From Halanaerobiales bacterium (GTDB lineage Bacteria > Bacillota > Halanaerobiia > Halanaerobiales > DTU029), in assembly GCA_029981855.1 (NCBI GenBank), contig JARRCS010000001.1, positions 172,566-236,565 on the forward strand: a DNA stretch of 64,000 nucleotides, written 5' to 3'. The translations under genes and the position numbers were made by a program. Shown here piece after piece: positions 27,039 through 35,396 of this stretch; the stretch's first letter is position 1, and every line of letters begins with the position of its first letter. The notes beneath the pieces are model-generated. The model was not told the origin of the DNA. It ran no database searches and saw only the letters and a program-made list of their open reading frames with translations.

Positions 27039-27126
27039 GTAAACTCCGGGGTTCACCATCTTAAATTTCCCGGTTTAAATATCAGGCCTAAATTATAACA
27101 TATATTATGGACTTAACCGGCACATA

Positions 27127-27164
27127 AAAGCCCTGTCATATAAATTTATGATAGGGCTTTAAAT
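27127..27164. terminator. Terminator between the acyl-CoA ligase and the nrd operon
   Basis: AAAGCCCTGTCATA pairs with TATGATAGGGCTTT. It could act in both directions, closing the plus-strand ligase gene and the minus-strand nrd genes. Confidence 0.75.
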
Positions 27165-27207
27165 CTGCAGGTAATTTAGCATTTCTCAGGAAAGAAAAAC
27201 TTGTGTG

Positions 27208-27372
27208 TCAGAAAAGAGAACCATGACTTTTTTCAGTTTCGTGGTCTTCTTCTAAAACCCGATCATAAGTCCTGCGGTCTTTAAACTCCTCCTTCTTTCC
27301 CCGGTTCCACTGAGAGACCGGGGTTAAAAAACCCACCACCCTGGAGTAGACCTCACACTTTTGTCTTGGCAT
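27208..27372 (-). CDS. nrdD: Detached glycyl-radical domain of anaerobic ribonucleotide reductase
   Basis: A 54-residue gene beginning MPRQKCEVYSRVVGFL and continuing TPVSQWNRGKKEEFKDRR. This is the C-terminal glycyl-radical loop of class III reductases (consensus RVxGYL, the radical Gly being residue 14 here), which normally follows the zinc finger in one polypeptide. The large NrdD at 28238 stops just after its zinc finger and lacks this loop, so this peptide must supply it in trans. The start ATG is behind AAAAAGGAGTGAT. It lies downstream of nrdG in the same orientation, presumably one operon. Confidence 0.88.
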   Translation of the reverse strand: MPRQKCEVYSRVVGFLTPVSQWNRGKKEEFKDRRTYDRVLEEDHETEKSHGSLF

Positions 27373-27499
27373 AAAATATCACTCCTTTTTAAGATTATTT
27401 TCCGTATTTCTTTTACATTATTAAAACATTGCCTTACAATTTGGTAGTATAGGCTAAAAACATTTCTTTTACTTGATGTCTGTATTTCGGTGGTACCCT

Positions 27500-28210
27500 T
27501 TAAGTTCTAATTTCTACCTGCTTGACATAAGGGCTGATGGCCTCTGCAAACTGTATTAATTTGGTAGGAGGAAAACCATTTACCTTCATTAATTCAGGAT
27601 CTAAGGTATTGACCGGCCTGAAGTTCTGGAGATAATACTTAGCACCACTTCTGATCATTAATCCGATCTGCTTGATATCATCAATCTCATGGAGACCGGG
27701 TACTACCGTGGTCCTGAATTCATACTCAATTCCGGCCTGCCCGGTTCCGGCTTCCTTTATTAGCTCGATACTCTGTTTTATCTGATCAGATAATTTTCCC
27801 CGTCCGGTAATTACCTCATATTTGGAGAGGGGGGCCTTGACATCCATAGCAATATAGTCTAGTAGATTATTTACTATTAATCTTTTGAGAATTGCTGGGT
27901 TAGTACCGTTAGTATCAAGTTTTATTCTTAAACCGAATGCTTTTATCTCCCTGGCTAATTCTATAAGATCAGGTTGAAGTGTCGGCTCACCCCCGGTAAT
28001 ACTGATCCCATCGATTAATCCCTTACGTTTTTGTAAAAAACTAAGGAGGTTATCAACAGGGAAATATGTCCCTTTCTTGCTTTCCAGAGATATAAGTTCG
28101 GAATTATGGCAGTAAGGGCATTTGAGATTGCAGCCCTGGGTAAAGATTACGCTCACAATCTTTCCGGGGTATTCTATTAGGCTGGTTTTCTGGAATCCTG
28201 CTATTTTCAT
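27500..28210 (-). CDS. nrdG: Anaerobic ribonucleotide reductase activase NrdG
   Basis: 236 residues, radical SAM. CxxxCxxC in TQGCNLKCPYCHN (C27, C31, C34), SITGGEPTLQPDL for SAM binding. It installs the glycyl radical on the reductase, here on the separate 54-residue peptide. It belongs to the longer NrdG form (about 230 residues) beginning MKIAGFQKTSLIEYPGKIVS. It lies 27 bases after nrdD and 127 before the glycyl-radical gene. Confidence 0.92.
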   Translation of the reverse strand: MKIAGFQKTSLIEYPGKIVSVIFTQGCNLKCPYCHNSELISLESKKGTYFPVDNLLSFLQKRKGLIDGISITGGEPTLQPDLIELAREIKAFGLRIKLDTNGTNPAILKRLIVNNLLDYIAMDVKAPLSKYEVITGRGKLSDQIKQSIELIKEAGTGQAGIEYEFRTTVVPGLHEIDDIKQIGLMIRSGAKYYLQNFRPVNTLDPELMKVNGFPPTKLIQFAEAISPYVKQVEIRT

Positions 28211-28237
28211 TACAATCCATCCTTGTTTCTGCTGGTC

Positions 28238-30805
28238 TTAGTGCTGATCATTATATTCCTTCTCCGCATCACATTTAGGGCAATATTCATGTTCGCCCGG
28301 CAGGTAACCGTGTACCGGGCAGATGCTAAAGGTCGGTGTGATTGTGTAATAAGGTAATCTGAAATTCTCGGCAATCCTTTTAACCAGCAGTTTAGTGCTT
28401 TCAATCGATGGCATCCTTTCACCCAGGAAACCGTGTAAGGTTGTGCCTCCGTTGTAAAGAGACTGAAGTTCATCCTGTAGCTCCAGAGCGGTAAAAATGT
28501 CATCGGTGTATCCGACGGGCAAATGGGTAGAGTTAGTATAATAGGGATCGGCTCCCTCAGCCCTAACCCGGTCTTCATTGGCAGCGATAATCCGATTGCC
28601 GAACTTCTCCTTATCAAGTTTGGCAAACCGGTAGGAGGTTCCTTCTGCCGGGGTAGCCTCCAGGTTATACATGTTATCGGTCTCTTCCTGATATTTAACT
28701 AGCCTCTCACGCATTAATTTCATAACCTTGATAGCAAATCTTCTACCTTCATCACTGCCGATATCCTTGCCCATAAAATTGAGCAGGGCTTCATTCATAC
28801 CGTTGAGGCCGATGGTATTAAAGTGGTTCTGCCAGTAGTTGCCAAAGCGCTTTTTAATATTTCTTAAGTAGAATTTAGAATAGGGGTAGAGGCCGGCTTC
28901 AGTAAAACGCTCCAGGACCTTACGTTTGATCTCTAAACTCTCCTTAGCCGCATCCATCAGCTGATAGACCCTTTTTATAAAATCCTCCCCATCTCTGGCT
29001 AGATATCCGATCCTGGGCATATTCAGAGTTACAACACCGATGGAACCGGTCATAGGTGAGGCACCAAAGAGACCGCCGCCGCGCTTGCGTAATTCACGGT
29101 TGTCCAGTCTTAAGCGGCAGCAGTTGTGGGTTATATTGCCATCAGAATGAACAAAGTAATGGTTTTTCGCAAGCTCTATGTCATAGAATACCTGCTTGTA
29201 ATCCAGTTTTTTATGCTGAATATCTTCTATTTCTACAACAAGGTAATCTCTTTCTGATTTTATTTCATTATTGTTCTGTTCCTTTGGTGATTTATTAAAT
29301 ATATCATAATCCTCTTTGATTATTAAGAGTAGATCACCTTTAGTAATATCCTTGGCCTTCTTTATAGTTATGCCATCTTCGGTAAAAACTGCTACAAGAT
29401 GGTCTTTTGAAACCCTCATCGTCTTACCATCTTTAGCAGTAATATTAATCAACTCGTCATCATATACCCGCAAGAACTTATTAATTTTTACCCATTCCAG
29501 TCTGCCGGTTTCCGGGTTTAAAGAAAGGGTTTCAGGTTGTTCTTTAACTTCAAACCATTCTTCATCAAGTTGATGACCCCGATAAGTTTCAAATAATTCA
29601 CCGATAGTTGTTTTTCTAATTTTCCCCTTTTCTTTAATGAAAATGCTTTCTTCAGGGAAAAGACACATTGAACGGGCATCTTCGGGTTTCATATCGGAGT
29701 TAATAAAATTACTCCAGTAGGGTATACCGTATTTGGCAGTCATTTCCCAGACAGGGTCTAGGACTTCATTGTCCCAGTCAAAATCCCTGGTAATATTATA
29801 GGTAGGGATAGGGAAGGAGAAGACCCGTCCCTTGGCATCACCCTCAAGCATTACCTCGGCAAAGGCCCTGTTTAGCATGTCCATCTCCCGCTGGAACTCG
29901 CTCAGGGTCCTGTCCATAGGCTCTCCACCGATAATTGCCGGCTGGTCGGCAATAGCAGGAGAGGGGTTCAGGTCCATAGTGATATTTGTAAAAGGGGTCT
30001 GAAAGCCAACTCTGGTCGGTACATTCATGTTAAAAACAAATTCCTGCATGGCCTGTTTGACTTCTTTGTAGGAGAGATTATCGTAATAAATAAAGGGACT
30101 TAAATAGGTGTCAAAATTAGAAAAAGCTTGAGCCCCCGCGGCTTCCCCTTGAAGTGTATAAAAGAAATTTACAATTTGCCCCAGGGCTGTTCTGAAATGT
30201 TTAGGCGGCTTACTCTCAACCTTGGTGGTCACTCCTCCAAAGCCGTTTAGTAAAAGGTCCTGCAAATCCCAGCCACAGCAGTAGACCGAGAGGAGGCTTA
30301 AATCGTGAATATGTAAGTCACCGTTGATATGTAAATCCCTGATCTCCTTAGGGTAAATCTCCTGGAGCCAGTACTGGCTGGTGATTTTAGAGGAGATGTG
30401 GTTATTAAGCCCCTGCAGGGAAAAACCCATGTTACTGTTTTCATTAACCCGCCAGTCGCTCCGGTCAAGATAGGAATCAATTACCTTAAGGGCATCACTG
30501 AAGAGCTTTTTGGTATCTCTTAATTTTGCATGCTGCTCCCGGTAGAGGATATAGGCTTTAGCAATGTCGGCATAGCCCTTTTCGATCAATATTTTTTCTA
30601 CCAGGTCCTGGATTTGTTCTACAGTCGGCACACCTTTATCTTTAAAAAAGATATTTAAATAGGAGAGAACCTCCCGAGTAATCTCCTTACTAATATTAAT
30701 ATCTTCCCGTCCAACCGCCCTGGTCGCCTGGTAAACAGCATTTTCAATCTTTGTCTGATCAAAGGGGACCTCCCGCCCATCCCTTTTTTGCACTTTTTCT
30801 ACCAT
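28238..30805 (-). CDS. nrdD: Anaerobic ribonucleoside-triphosphate reductase, catalytic part, with intein
   Basis: 855 residues before splicing, 674 after. It has an N-terminal ATP-cone (1-90), the catalytic barrel (LLSVYCCGWDLQDLL at 171-185) and a C-terminal zinc finger (CPVHGYLPGEHEYCPKC at 268-284 after the intein). A 181-residue intein interrupts it before the cysteine of CRLRLDNRELRKRGGG. The protein ends EKEYNDQH right after the zinc finger, so the glycyl-radical loop is missing and is encoded at 27208. It makes dNTPs from NTPs without oxygen. The ribosome site at ATG 30805 is weak (AGGTTAGATCA). The promoter carries two NrdR-like boxes. Confidence 0.93.
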   Translation of the reverse strand: MVEKVQKRDGREVPFDQTKIENAVYQATRAVGREDINISKEITREVLSYLNIFFKDKGVPTVEQIQDLVEKILIEKGYADIAKAYILYREQHAKLRDTKKLFSDALKVIDSYLDRSDWRVNENSNMGFSLQGLNNHISSKITSQYWLQEIYPKEIRDLHINGDLHIHDLSLLSVYCCGWDLQDLLLNGFGGVTTKVESKPPKHFRTALGQIVNFFYTLQGEAAGAQAFSNFDTYLSPFIYYDNLSYKEVKQAMQEFVFNMNVPTRVGFQTPFTNITMDLNPSPAIADQPAIIGGEPMDRTLSEFQREMDMLNRAFAEVMLEGDAKGRVFSFPIPTYNITRDFDWDNEVLDPVWEMTAKYGIPYWSNFINSDMKPEDARSMCLFPEESIFIKEKGKIRKTTIGELFETYRGHQLDEEWFEVKEQPETLSLNPETGRLEWVKINKFLRVYDDELINITAKDGKTMRVSKDHLVAVFTEDGITIKKAKDITKGDLLLIIKEDYDIFNKSPKEQNNNEIKSERDYLVVEIEDIQHKKLDYKQVFYDIELAKNHYFVHSDGNITHNCCRLRLDNRELRKRGGGLFGASPMTGSIGVVTLNMPRIGYLARDGEDFIKRVYQLMDAAKESLEIKRKVLERFTEAGLYPYSKFYLRNIKKRFGNYWQNHFNTIGLNGMNEALLNFMGKDIGSDEGRRFAIKVMKLMRERLVKYQEETDNMYNLEATPAEGTSYRFAKLDKEKFGNRIIAANEDRVRAEGADPYYTNSTHLPVGYTDDIFTALELQDELQSLYNGGTTLHGFLGERMPSIESTKLLVKRIAENFRLPYYTITPTFSICPVHGYLPGEHEYCPKCDAEKEYNDQH
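29123..29665 (-). other. Mini-intein in NrdD
   Basis: Residues 381-561 of the precursor. N-terminal Cys1 in CLFPEESIFIKEKG, block B as MRVSKDHLVAVF, block F as FYDIELAKNHYFVHSDGN, penultimate His and terminal Asn (ITHN), then Cys+1 of the host. At 181 residues it has no room for a LAGLIDADG endonuclease. Removing it joins ARSM to CCRLRLD, the expected uninterrupted NrdD sequence. Confidence 0.93.
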
Positions 30806-30811
30806 TGATCT

Positions 30812-30868
30812 AACCTGGTTTTAGAATCTATACAACCCCATAAATAACATGGTCTTCACCAACCAGGT
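30812..30868 (-). other. Possible structured leader next to the nrdD start
   Basis: In the nrdD mRNA, ACCTGGTT (30861-30868) can pair with AACCAGGT (30813-30820), placing a stem about 8 bases before the start codon where the only ribosome-site-like bases lie. The predicted leader is about 250 bases long. The non-coding stretch 30806-31513 otherwise holds the promoter, the NrdR-like boxes and repeat copy B listed below. Confidence 0.4.
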
Positions 30869-31065
30869 CTTTCACCACCTTTCTTTGAGATTATGATTTC
30901 TTTTTAAAGGGATAACTTTAATAGTTTTTTCTTAAAGAATAAATAAAACAGAATAAATAAAACGAAAAAATGTTTGTCTAATTTAATTATAATACATTTG
31001 TTCGCGAAAGTAAGGGAAATTGTAAATAAAGTTTCCTTTCAGGAATATGTAAAACAGCTGAGAAA

Positions 31066-31094
31066 ATTTTATCTGATTAACCTTCCGCTGTCAA
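31066..31094 (-). promoter_or_regulatory. Promoter of the nrdD-nrdG-glycyl-radical operon
   Basis: Read on the minus strand: TTGACA (31094-31089) and TAAAAT (31071-31066) with a 17-base spacer. Confidence 0.8.
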
Positions 31095-31102
31095 ACCGAT
31101 TA

Positions 31103-31151
31103 ACACTATATATTGTACTTATATCTAAAACTAATACAATATATAGTATAT
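31103..31151 (-). promoter_or_regulatory. Pair of NrdR-type boxes
   Basis: ACACTATATATTGTAC (31103-31118) and ACAATATATAGTATAT (31136-31151) each match the palindromic NrdR box (acaCtAtATaTaGTgt) and start 33 bases apart, about three helical turns. They sit directly upstream of the -35. NrdR with (d)ATP represses nrd genes across bacteria. Confidence 0.8.
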
Positions 31152-31181
31152 AATTCTCCCTAAAAGTGAGAATTCCTGCCT

Positions 31182-31280
31182 GATTTGAACAAATTGGCTT
31201 CGCCATAATTATTTAAAAGGTACATTTGTTGATGTCGTAAATTATGCACAGAAACATCTGTGCATAATTTATTAGACATT
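31182..31280 (+). repeat. Two-hairpin intergenic repeat, copy B
   Basis: Stem 1: AACAAAT 31188-31194 with ATTTGTT 31224-31230. Stem 2: perfect 15-bp hairpin, 31238-31252 with 31257-31271, loop AACA. The sequence of stem 2 differs at many positions from copy A, yet pairing is perfect in both. It lies between the nrdD promoter and the radical SAM gene. Confidence 0.75.
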
Positions 31281-31513
31281 AAAAAAATGACCTATTTGAT
31301 CTATTATTTATACTTAAAGATCCTGGCAGAGATGAGTAAAGTTCACGTGCATATTTCTTGAAATTTTGTTATAATTACCTCTAGAAGTATAGTTGCTTAA
31401 CCAACGGTTTGATTTTTAACCAAAATTAATAATAAATTTGTATTTTCTTTTTAAGATTGATTTCTATTTATAATCCTTGTATTAATCTATTTTTCGTAAT
31501 GGAGGGAGAAAGG

Positions 31514-32233
31514 ATGAAACTGAAATATATTTTTGGCCCGGTTATCTCGAGACGCCTCGGCAGGTCCCTGGGGATTGACCTTATCCCCTTTAAAACCTGC
31601 TCACTGGATTGTATATACTGTGAATGCGGAAGAACAAATAGTCTTACCAGGGAAAGGAAGGAGTATGTTCCAACAGATGAGGTGATAAATGAGTTAAATA
31701 ACTATTTAAGCACCTCGCCCGAACTCGACTATTTAACCTTTTCCGGCTCCGGTGAGCCGACACTGCACAGCGATATCGGAAAGATAATTAATTTCCTTAA
31801 AGATAATTACCCCCAGTATAAAGTAGCTCTCTTAACAAACGGTACCCTTTTTACGGATAAAAACGTGATTGCAGAGGTGAAGAGAGCTGACCTGATAGTG
31901 CCATCCCTTGATGGTGTTTCAGAGGAGGTCTTTTCGAAGATAAACAGGCCGGTTAATAATATTACTTCGCAGGAGATAATCAGTGGCCTGGAGAATCTAA
32001 GAAAGGAATATCCGGGAGAGATCTGGCTGGAGATCTTTATTGTCCCGGGGATAAATGATAAAGAAAAAGAATTGAGGCTTTTTAAAGAAACTATAGCCAG
32101 GATTAGGCCGGATAAGGTGCAGTTAAATACCCTGGATAGGCCGGGAACCGAAACCTGGGTCAGACCGGTCCCGGAAGAAAAACTCAGGTCAGTAACCGGT
32201 TTTCTCGGTGACAAAGTAGAGATAGTAACTTAG
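31514..32233 (+). CDS. Radical SAM protein, COG0731 (wyosine-type) group
   Basis: 239 residues. GPVISRRLGRSLGIDLIP then the cluster motif CSLDCIYCECG and SGSGEPTLHSD. This is the short bacterial COG0731 family related to archaeal Taw1; its bacterial function is not established. The start at ATG 31514 follows GGAGGGAGAAAGG; an upstream ATG at 31457 in the same frame lacks a ribosome site. The genes around it do not suggest a pathway. Confidence 0.82.
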   Translation: MKLKYIFGPVISRRLGRSLGIDLIPFKTCSLDCIYCECGRTNSLTRERKEYVPTDEVINELNNYLSTSPELDYLTFSGSGEPTLHSDIGKIINFLKDNYPQYKVALLTNGTLFTDKNVIAEVKRADLIVPSLDGVSEEVFSKINRPVNNITSQEIISGLENLRKEYPGEIWLEIFIVPGINDKEKELRLFKETIARIRPDKVQLNTLDRPGTETWVRPVPEEKLRSVTGFLGDKVEIVT

Positions 32234-32287
32234 AATGTCATAAAAGACCATAATATTTTAGTTGACCGGTTTTTTTGAAAAATGCCC

Positions 32288-32316
32288 TTGACATTATAAG
32301 ATAAAGATGTTAATAT
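32288..32316 (+). promoter_or_regulatory. Promoter of the tRNA cluster
   Basis: TTGACA 32288-32293 and TAATAT 32311-32316, spacer 17, about 36 bases before tRNA-Lys. Confidence 0.75.
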
Positions 32317-32351
32317 ATTAAGCGTCACAAGAAAAAGTGTCGTAGAAAAGT

Positions 32352-32427
32352 GAGCCATTAGCTCAGTCGGTAGAGCACCTGACTTTTAATCAGGGTGTCG
32401 GAGGTTCGATTCCTCCATGGCTCACCA
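32352..32427 (+). tRNA. tRNA-Lys (TTT)
   Basis: Acceptor GAGCCAT/ATGGCTC, D arm GCTCAGTCGGTAGAGC, anticodon stem CCTGA/TCAGG with loop CTTTTAA, T arm GGAGGTTCGATTCCTCC, discriminator A and an encoded CCA. Confidence 0.98.
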
Positions 32428-32431
32428 TTAA

Positions 32432-32508
<77 letters not shown>

Positions 32509-32592
32509 TTTATTTCATGGGCAACTTTGCTATTTTAAGTTCCTATGTAAAAAATCAATTTAATACGGTTATGATCCCCGGAAGGGGCGAGT

Positions 32593-32668
32593 GGTGAGAT
32601 AGCTCAGTTGGTAGAGCAGTGGACTGAAAATCCACGTGTCGGCAGTTCGATTCTGCCTCTCACCACCA
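32593..32668 (+). tRNA. tRNA-Phe (GAA)
   Basis: Acceptor GGTGAGA/TCTCACC, D arm GCTCAGTTGGTAGAGC, anticodon loop CTGAAAA in stem GTGGA/TCCAC, T arm GGCAGTTCGATTCTGCC, encoded CCA. Confidence 0.98.
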
Positions 32669-32714
32669 TTTTTTTATTGTCTAATTAATATCCTAAAATT
32701 AATATCGAGTTGAT

Positions 32715-33635
32715 TTAGAAATTAGGCAATTCATTGATAGCCTCTTTCTTTTGCTCTATATCGGTGTGGGTGTAGATCTGAGTTGTGGAGATATCGGCAT
32801 GACCCAGCAGGTCCTGAATGATCCTGATATCTTTGGTCTTATGATAGAGAATCGAGGCAAAGGTATGGCGCAGTTTATGCGGGGTAATCTTGCGGGAATT
32901 TCTTACCCCTGCCATCCGGGCATATTTTTTCACCATCTGCTGAACCGCCCTGACACTGATTCTTCTGCCGTAGCGGGAGAGAAAGAGGGCGGATTTAGCG
33001 TCTTCATCCTTGATCTTAATCTCCTTCCGTTCCGGGATATAATCCCTGATGGCCTCAATTACATCATGATGTAAGGGTAGGTTACGCTCCTTATTTCCCT
33101 TGCCGTAGAATTTAATCGACTGAGTCTCAAAATCAATATCATCTATATTGAGATTGACCAGCTCCGATACCCTTAAGCCCGCATATAAAAATAGCTTGAC
33201 TATAGCCAGGTCACGTTTTTGATTGATACTGCCGTATCTTTTGATTGTTTCCACATACCTCCGGGCATCATCGAGTTTTAAGTAGATAGGCTCGGCCCTG
33301 ATCTCGGTTTTGCTTGCTTCGATCGTTACGGCCGGATTGGTTTCAATATACTCGTATTTAAAGAGGTAATTGAAAAAGGAACGGATAGAGTAGAGTTTAC
33401 GGTTCCGGGTAGCCGGTGTATTTTCATCAACCAGGATGATATCCCCCAAAAACTCAGCCACCTCATATTTGCTTATCTCCTCAACATTAAAATCCTCGCT
33501 AAAGTTAAGTTTATCAACCAGGTAATTATAGAAAAGGTTAAGATCCATACCATATTCCTTGATGGTTAAAGGGGAGTATCCCCGTTCAACTGCCAGGTAT
33601 TTTTTGAAACTCTCAACCGCTTTCAGAAACTTCAT
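32715..33635 (-). CDS. Tyrosine recombinase, XerC/XerD-like
   Basis: 306 residues. N-terminal SAM-like DNA-binding domain (KKYLAVERGYSPLTIKEY) and a C-terminal catalytic domain with Arg in LYAGLRVSELVNL, Lys in YGKGNKERNL, HKLRHTFAS, LLGHADISTTQIY and the nucleophile Tyr in IYTH. The start at ATG 33635 follows GGGAGGGG; the frame is open to a GTG at 33659 with no ribosome site. It is compatible with chromosome-dimer resolution. The neighbouring tRNA genes are intact and I see no att repeats, so I do not call it a phage integrase. Confidence 0.85.
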   Translation of the reverse strand: MKFLKAVESFKKYLAVERGYSPLTIKEYGMDLNLFYNYLVDKLNFSEDFNVEEISKYEVAEFLGDIILVDENTPATRNRKLYSIRSFFNYLFKYEYIETNPAVTIEASKTEIRAEPIYLKLDDARRYVETIKRYGSINQKRDLAIVKLFLYAGLRVSELVNLNIDDIDFETQSIKFYGKGNKERNLPLHHDVIEAIRDYIPERKEIKIKDEDAKSALFLSRYGRRISVRAVQQMVKKYARMAGVRNSRKITPHKLRHTFASILYHKTKDIRIIQDLLGHADISTTQIYTHTDIEQKKEAINELPNF

Positions 33636-33892
33636 GGAATAACCCCTCCCGGTATCCACTTATAATTCCGATAGTTCGCTCAGTAGTATAAAATTGGGTA
33701 ATTTCTTCAGTAGTATAATTCTATAAAAAGAATATTAATCCTTCTTCTGCTTTTTACTACGTGGCACTCCTATTAGATTACATTAAGGTTGCCGCATGCT
33801 AACAGTCTATAATATTAAATGGAGCTATAGTCTTGGAAAAAATTAAGAAAAAAGAGGATTTTTTCGGTAATAAGCATAATATATATATTAGA

Positions 33893-33914
33893 AAATATAC
33901 ATTGCTGTATATTT
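33893..33914. promoter_or_regulatory. Perfect inverted repeat, possible operator
   Basis: AAATATACA and TGTATATTT flank TTGC, about 40 bases before the COG2403 gene. The size and position fit a dimeric repressor site. No regulator gene is adjacent. Confidence 0.5.
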
Positions 33915-33955
33915 ATACAGGAATGTAAATTTTAAATATGGGGGGAAGATGCGAT

Positions 33956-35269
33956 ATGAAGAAAAGGGTAATTATTATGGGTGCTGCCGGCCGGGATTTT
34001 CATAATTTTAATACCTATTTCCGTGATAATGATGACTATGAGGTGGTGGCCTTTACGGCAACCCAGATTCCGGATATCGAGGGAAGAAAGTACCCTGCGG
34101 TACTGGCCGGAGAAAATTATCCTGATGGGATTCCGATCTTACCGGAGGATAATCTATTCGAGCTAATTAAGGAACATAAGATTGATGAGGTTGTCTTTGC
34201 CTACAGTGATGTGATGCACGAATATGTGATGAGCAGAGGTTCTCAGGTTATAGCTGCAGGGGCCGATTTCCGTTTAATGGGGAGTAAAACTACCATGCTG
34301 GAAGCAAAGGTTCCTGTTATTGCTGTCTGTGCCGTACGTACCGGTGTCGGTAAGAGCCAGACGACCAGAAGAGTCTCCGATATATTGAATAAGATGGGAA
34401 AGAAGGTTGTTGTTATCCGTCACCCCATGCCTTACGGTGACCTGGCTAAACAGGCTGTGCAGCGTTATGAGGACTATGATGATATGGATAAACATGACTG
34501 CACCATTGAAGAGAGGGAGGAGTACGAACCCCATATCGACAGGGGCAATATCCTCTATGCCGGTGTTGACTACGGGAGAATTCTTAAAGAAGCAGAGAAG
34601 GAGGCCGATGTAATCCTCTGGGATGGCGGCAATAACGATATGCCTTTCTATAAACCTGATCTGATGATCACCCTGGTCGACCCCCACCGCCCGGGCCATG
34701 AGCTGAGATATTTTCCGGGAGAGACCAATCTCAGGATGGCGGATGTTTGCGTTATCAATAAGGTTTCGACTGCCTATCCGGAGAATGTGGAAAAAGTCAG
34801 GGAGAATATCAGAAGGGCCAATCCGGAAGCCAGAATCGTTGAGGCCGCTTCCCCGATCTTTGTCGATAAACCCGAGATTATTTCAGGTAAAAAGGTACTG
34901 GTAATTGAAGATGGCCCGACCCTTACCCATGGAGAGATGAAATACGGAGCCGGCGCAATTGCAGCCAGAAAGTTCGGGGCTGCAGAGCTGATTGACCCCA
35001 GATCCTATGCAGTCGGTTCAATTAAGGATACTTTTGCTAAATATACTCACCTCTCCGATATCTTACCTGCAATGGGTTACGGCAGAAAACAGATGAAGGA
35101 GCTGGAGCAGACGATTAAAAATGCTGAATGTGATACAGTTGTCATCGGGACCCCCATCGATTTAAGGAGAATCATCAAGTTCGATAAGCCGGCGACCAGA
35201 GTGAGGTATGAACTACAGGAGATCGGTAAACCCGACCTGGAAGATATTATTGGCGAACTAAATCTTTAG
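33956..35269 (+). CDS. COG2403 GTPase-like protein (cyclic 2,3-diphosphoglycerate synthetase-like)
   Basis: About 437 residues. N-terminal Rossmann-like part (RVIIMGAAGRDFHNFNTYFR), then a P-loop domain from about residue 130 (AVRTGVGKSQTTRR) with WDGGNNDMPFYKPDL. The family includes archaeal cyclic 2,3-diphosphoglycerate synthetase, but many bacterial members have no assigned role. The start at ATG 33956 lies behind GGGGGGAAGATGCGAT. It is a single gene with a possible operator upstream. Confidence 0.8.
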   Translation: MKKRVIIMGAAGRDFHNFNTYFRDNDDYEVVAFTATQIPDIEGRKYPAVLAGENYPDGIPILPEDNLFELIKEHKIDEVVFAYSDVMHEYVMSRGSQVIAAGADFRLMGSKTTMLEAKVPVIAVCAVRTGVGKSQTTRRVSDILNKMGKKVVVIRHPMPYGDLAKQAVQRYEDYDDMDKHDCTIEEREEYEPHIDRGNILYAGVDYGRILKEAEKEADVILWDGGNNDMPFYKPDLMITLVDPHRPGHELRYFPGETNLRMADVCVINKVSTAYPENVEKVRENIRRANPEARIVEAASPIFVDKPEIISGKKVLVIEDGPTLTHGEMKYGAGAIAARKFGAAELIDPRSYAVGSIKDTFAKYTHLSDILPAMGYGRKQMKELEQTIKNAECDTVVIGTPIDLRRIIKFDKPATRVRYELQEIGKPDLEDIIGELNL

Positions 35270-35275
35270 AAAATT

Positions 35276-35359
35276 TGCTGTTATGCCATTGATAATGGAG
35301 TTAATTATGTAGATACTGCCTGGCCCTATCATAAAGGTAACAGTGAATTACTAGTTGCC
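35276..35359 (+). pseudogene. Remnant of an aldo/keto reductase gene
   Basis: 28 codons translate as YAIDNGVNYVDTAWPYHKGN then SELLVA, closely matching the IRYAIDNGVNYIDTAYPYH region of COG1453 aldo/keto reductases (about 370 residues normally). Nothing before or after it matches the family, so this is a deletion scar. Confidence 0.75.
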
Positions 35360-35378
35360 GCGCCAGGTCTTTTTTTTA
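35319..35378 (+). terminator. Possible terminator with long loop
   Basis: CCTGGC (35319-35324) can pair with GCCAGG (35362-35367) before TCTTTTTTTT. The loop is about 37 bases and overlaps the aldo/keto reductase remnant. Confidence 0.45.
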
Positions 35379-35396
35379 ACCTTAATTCTCTTTATC

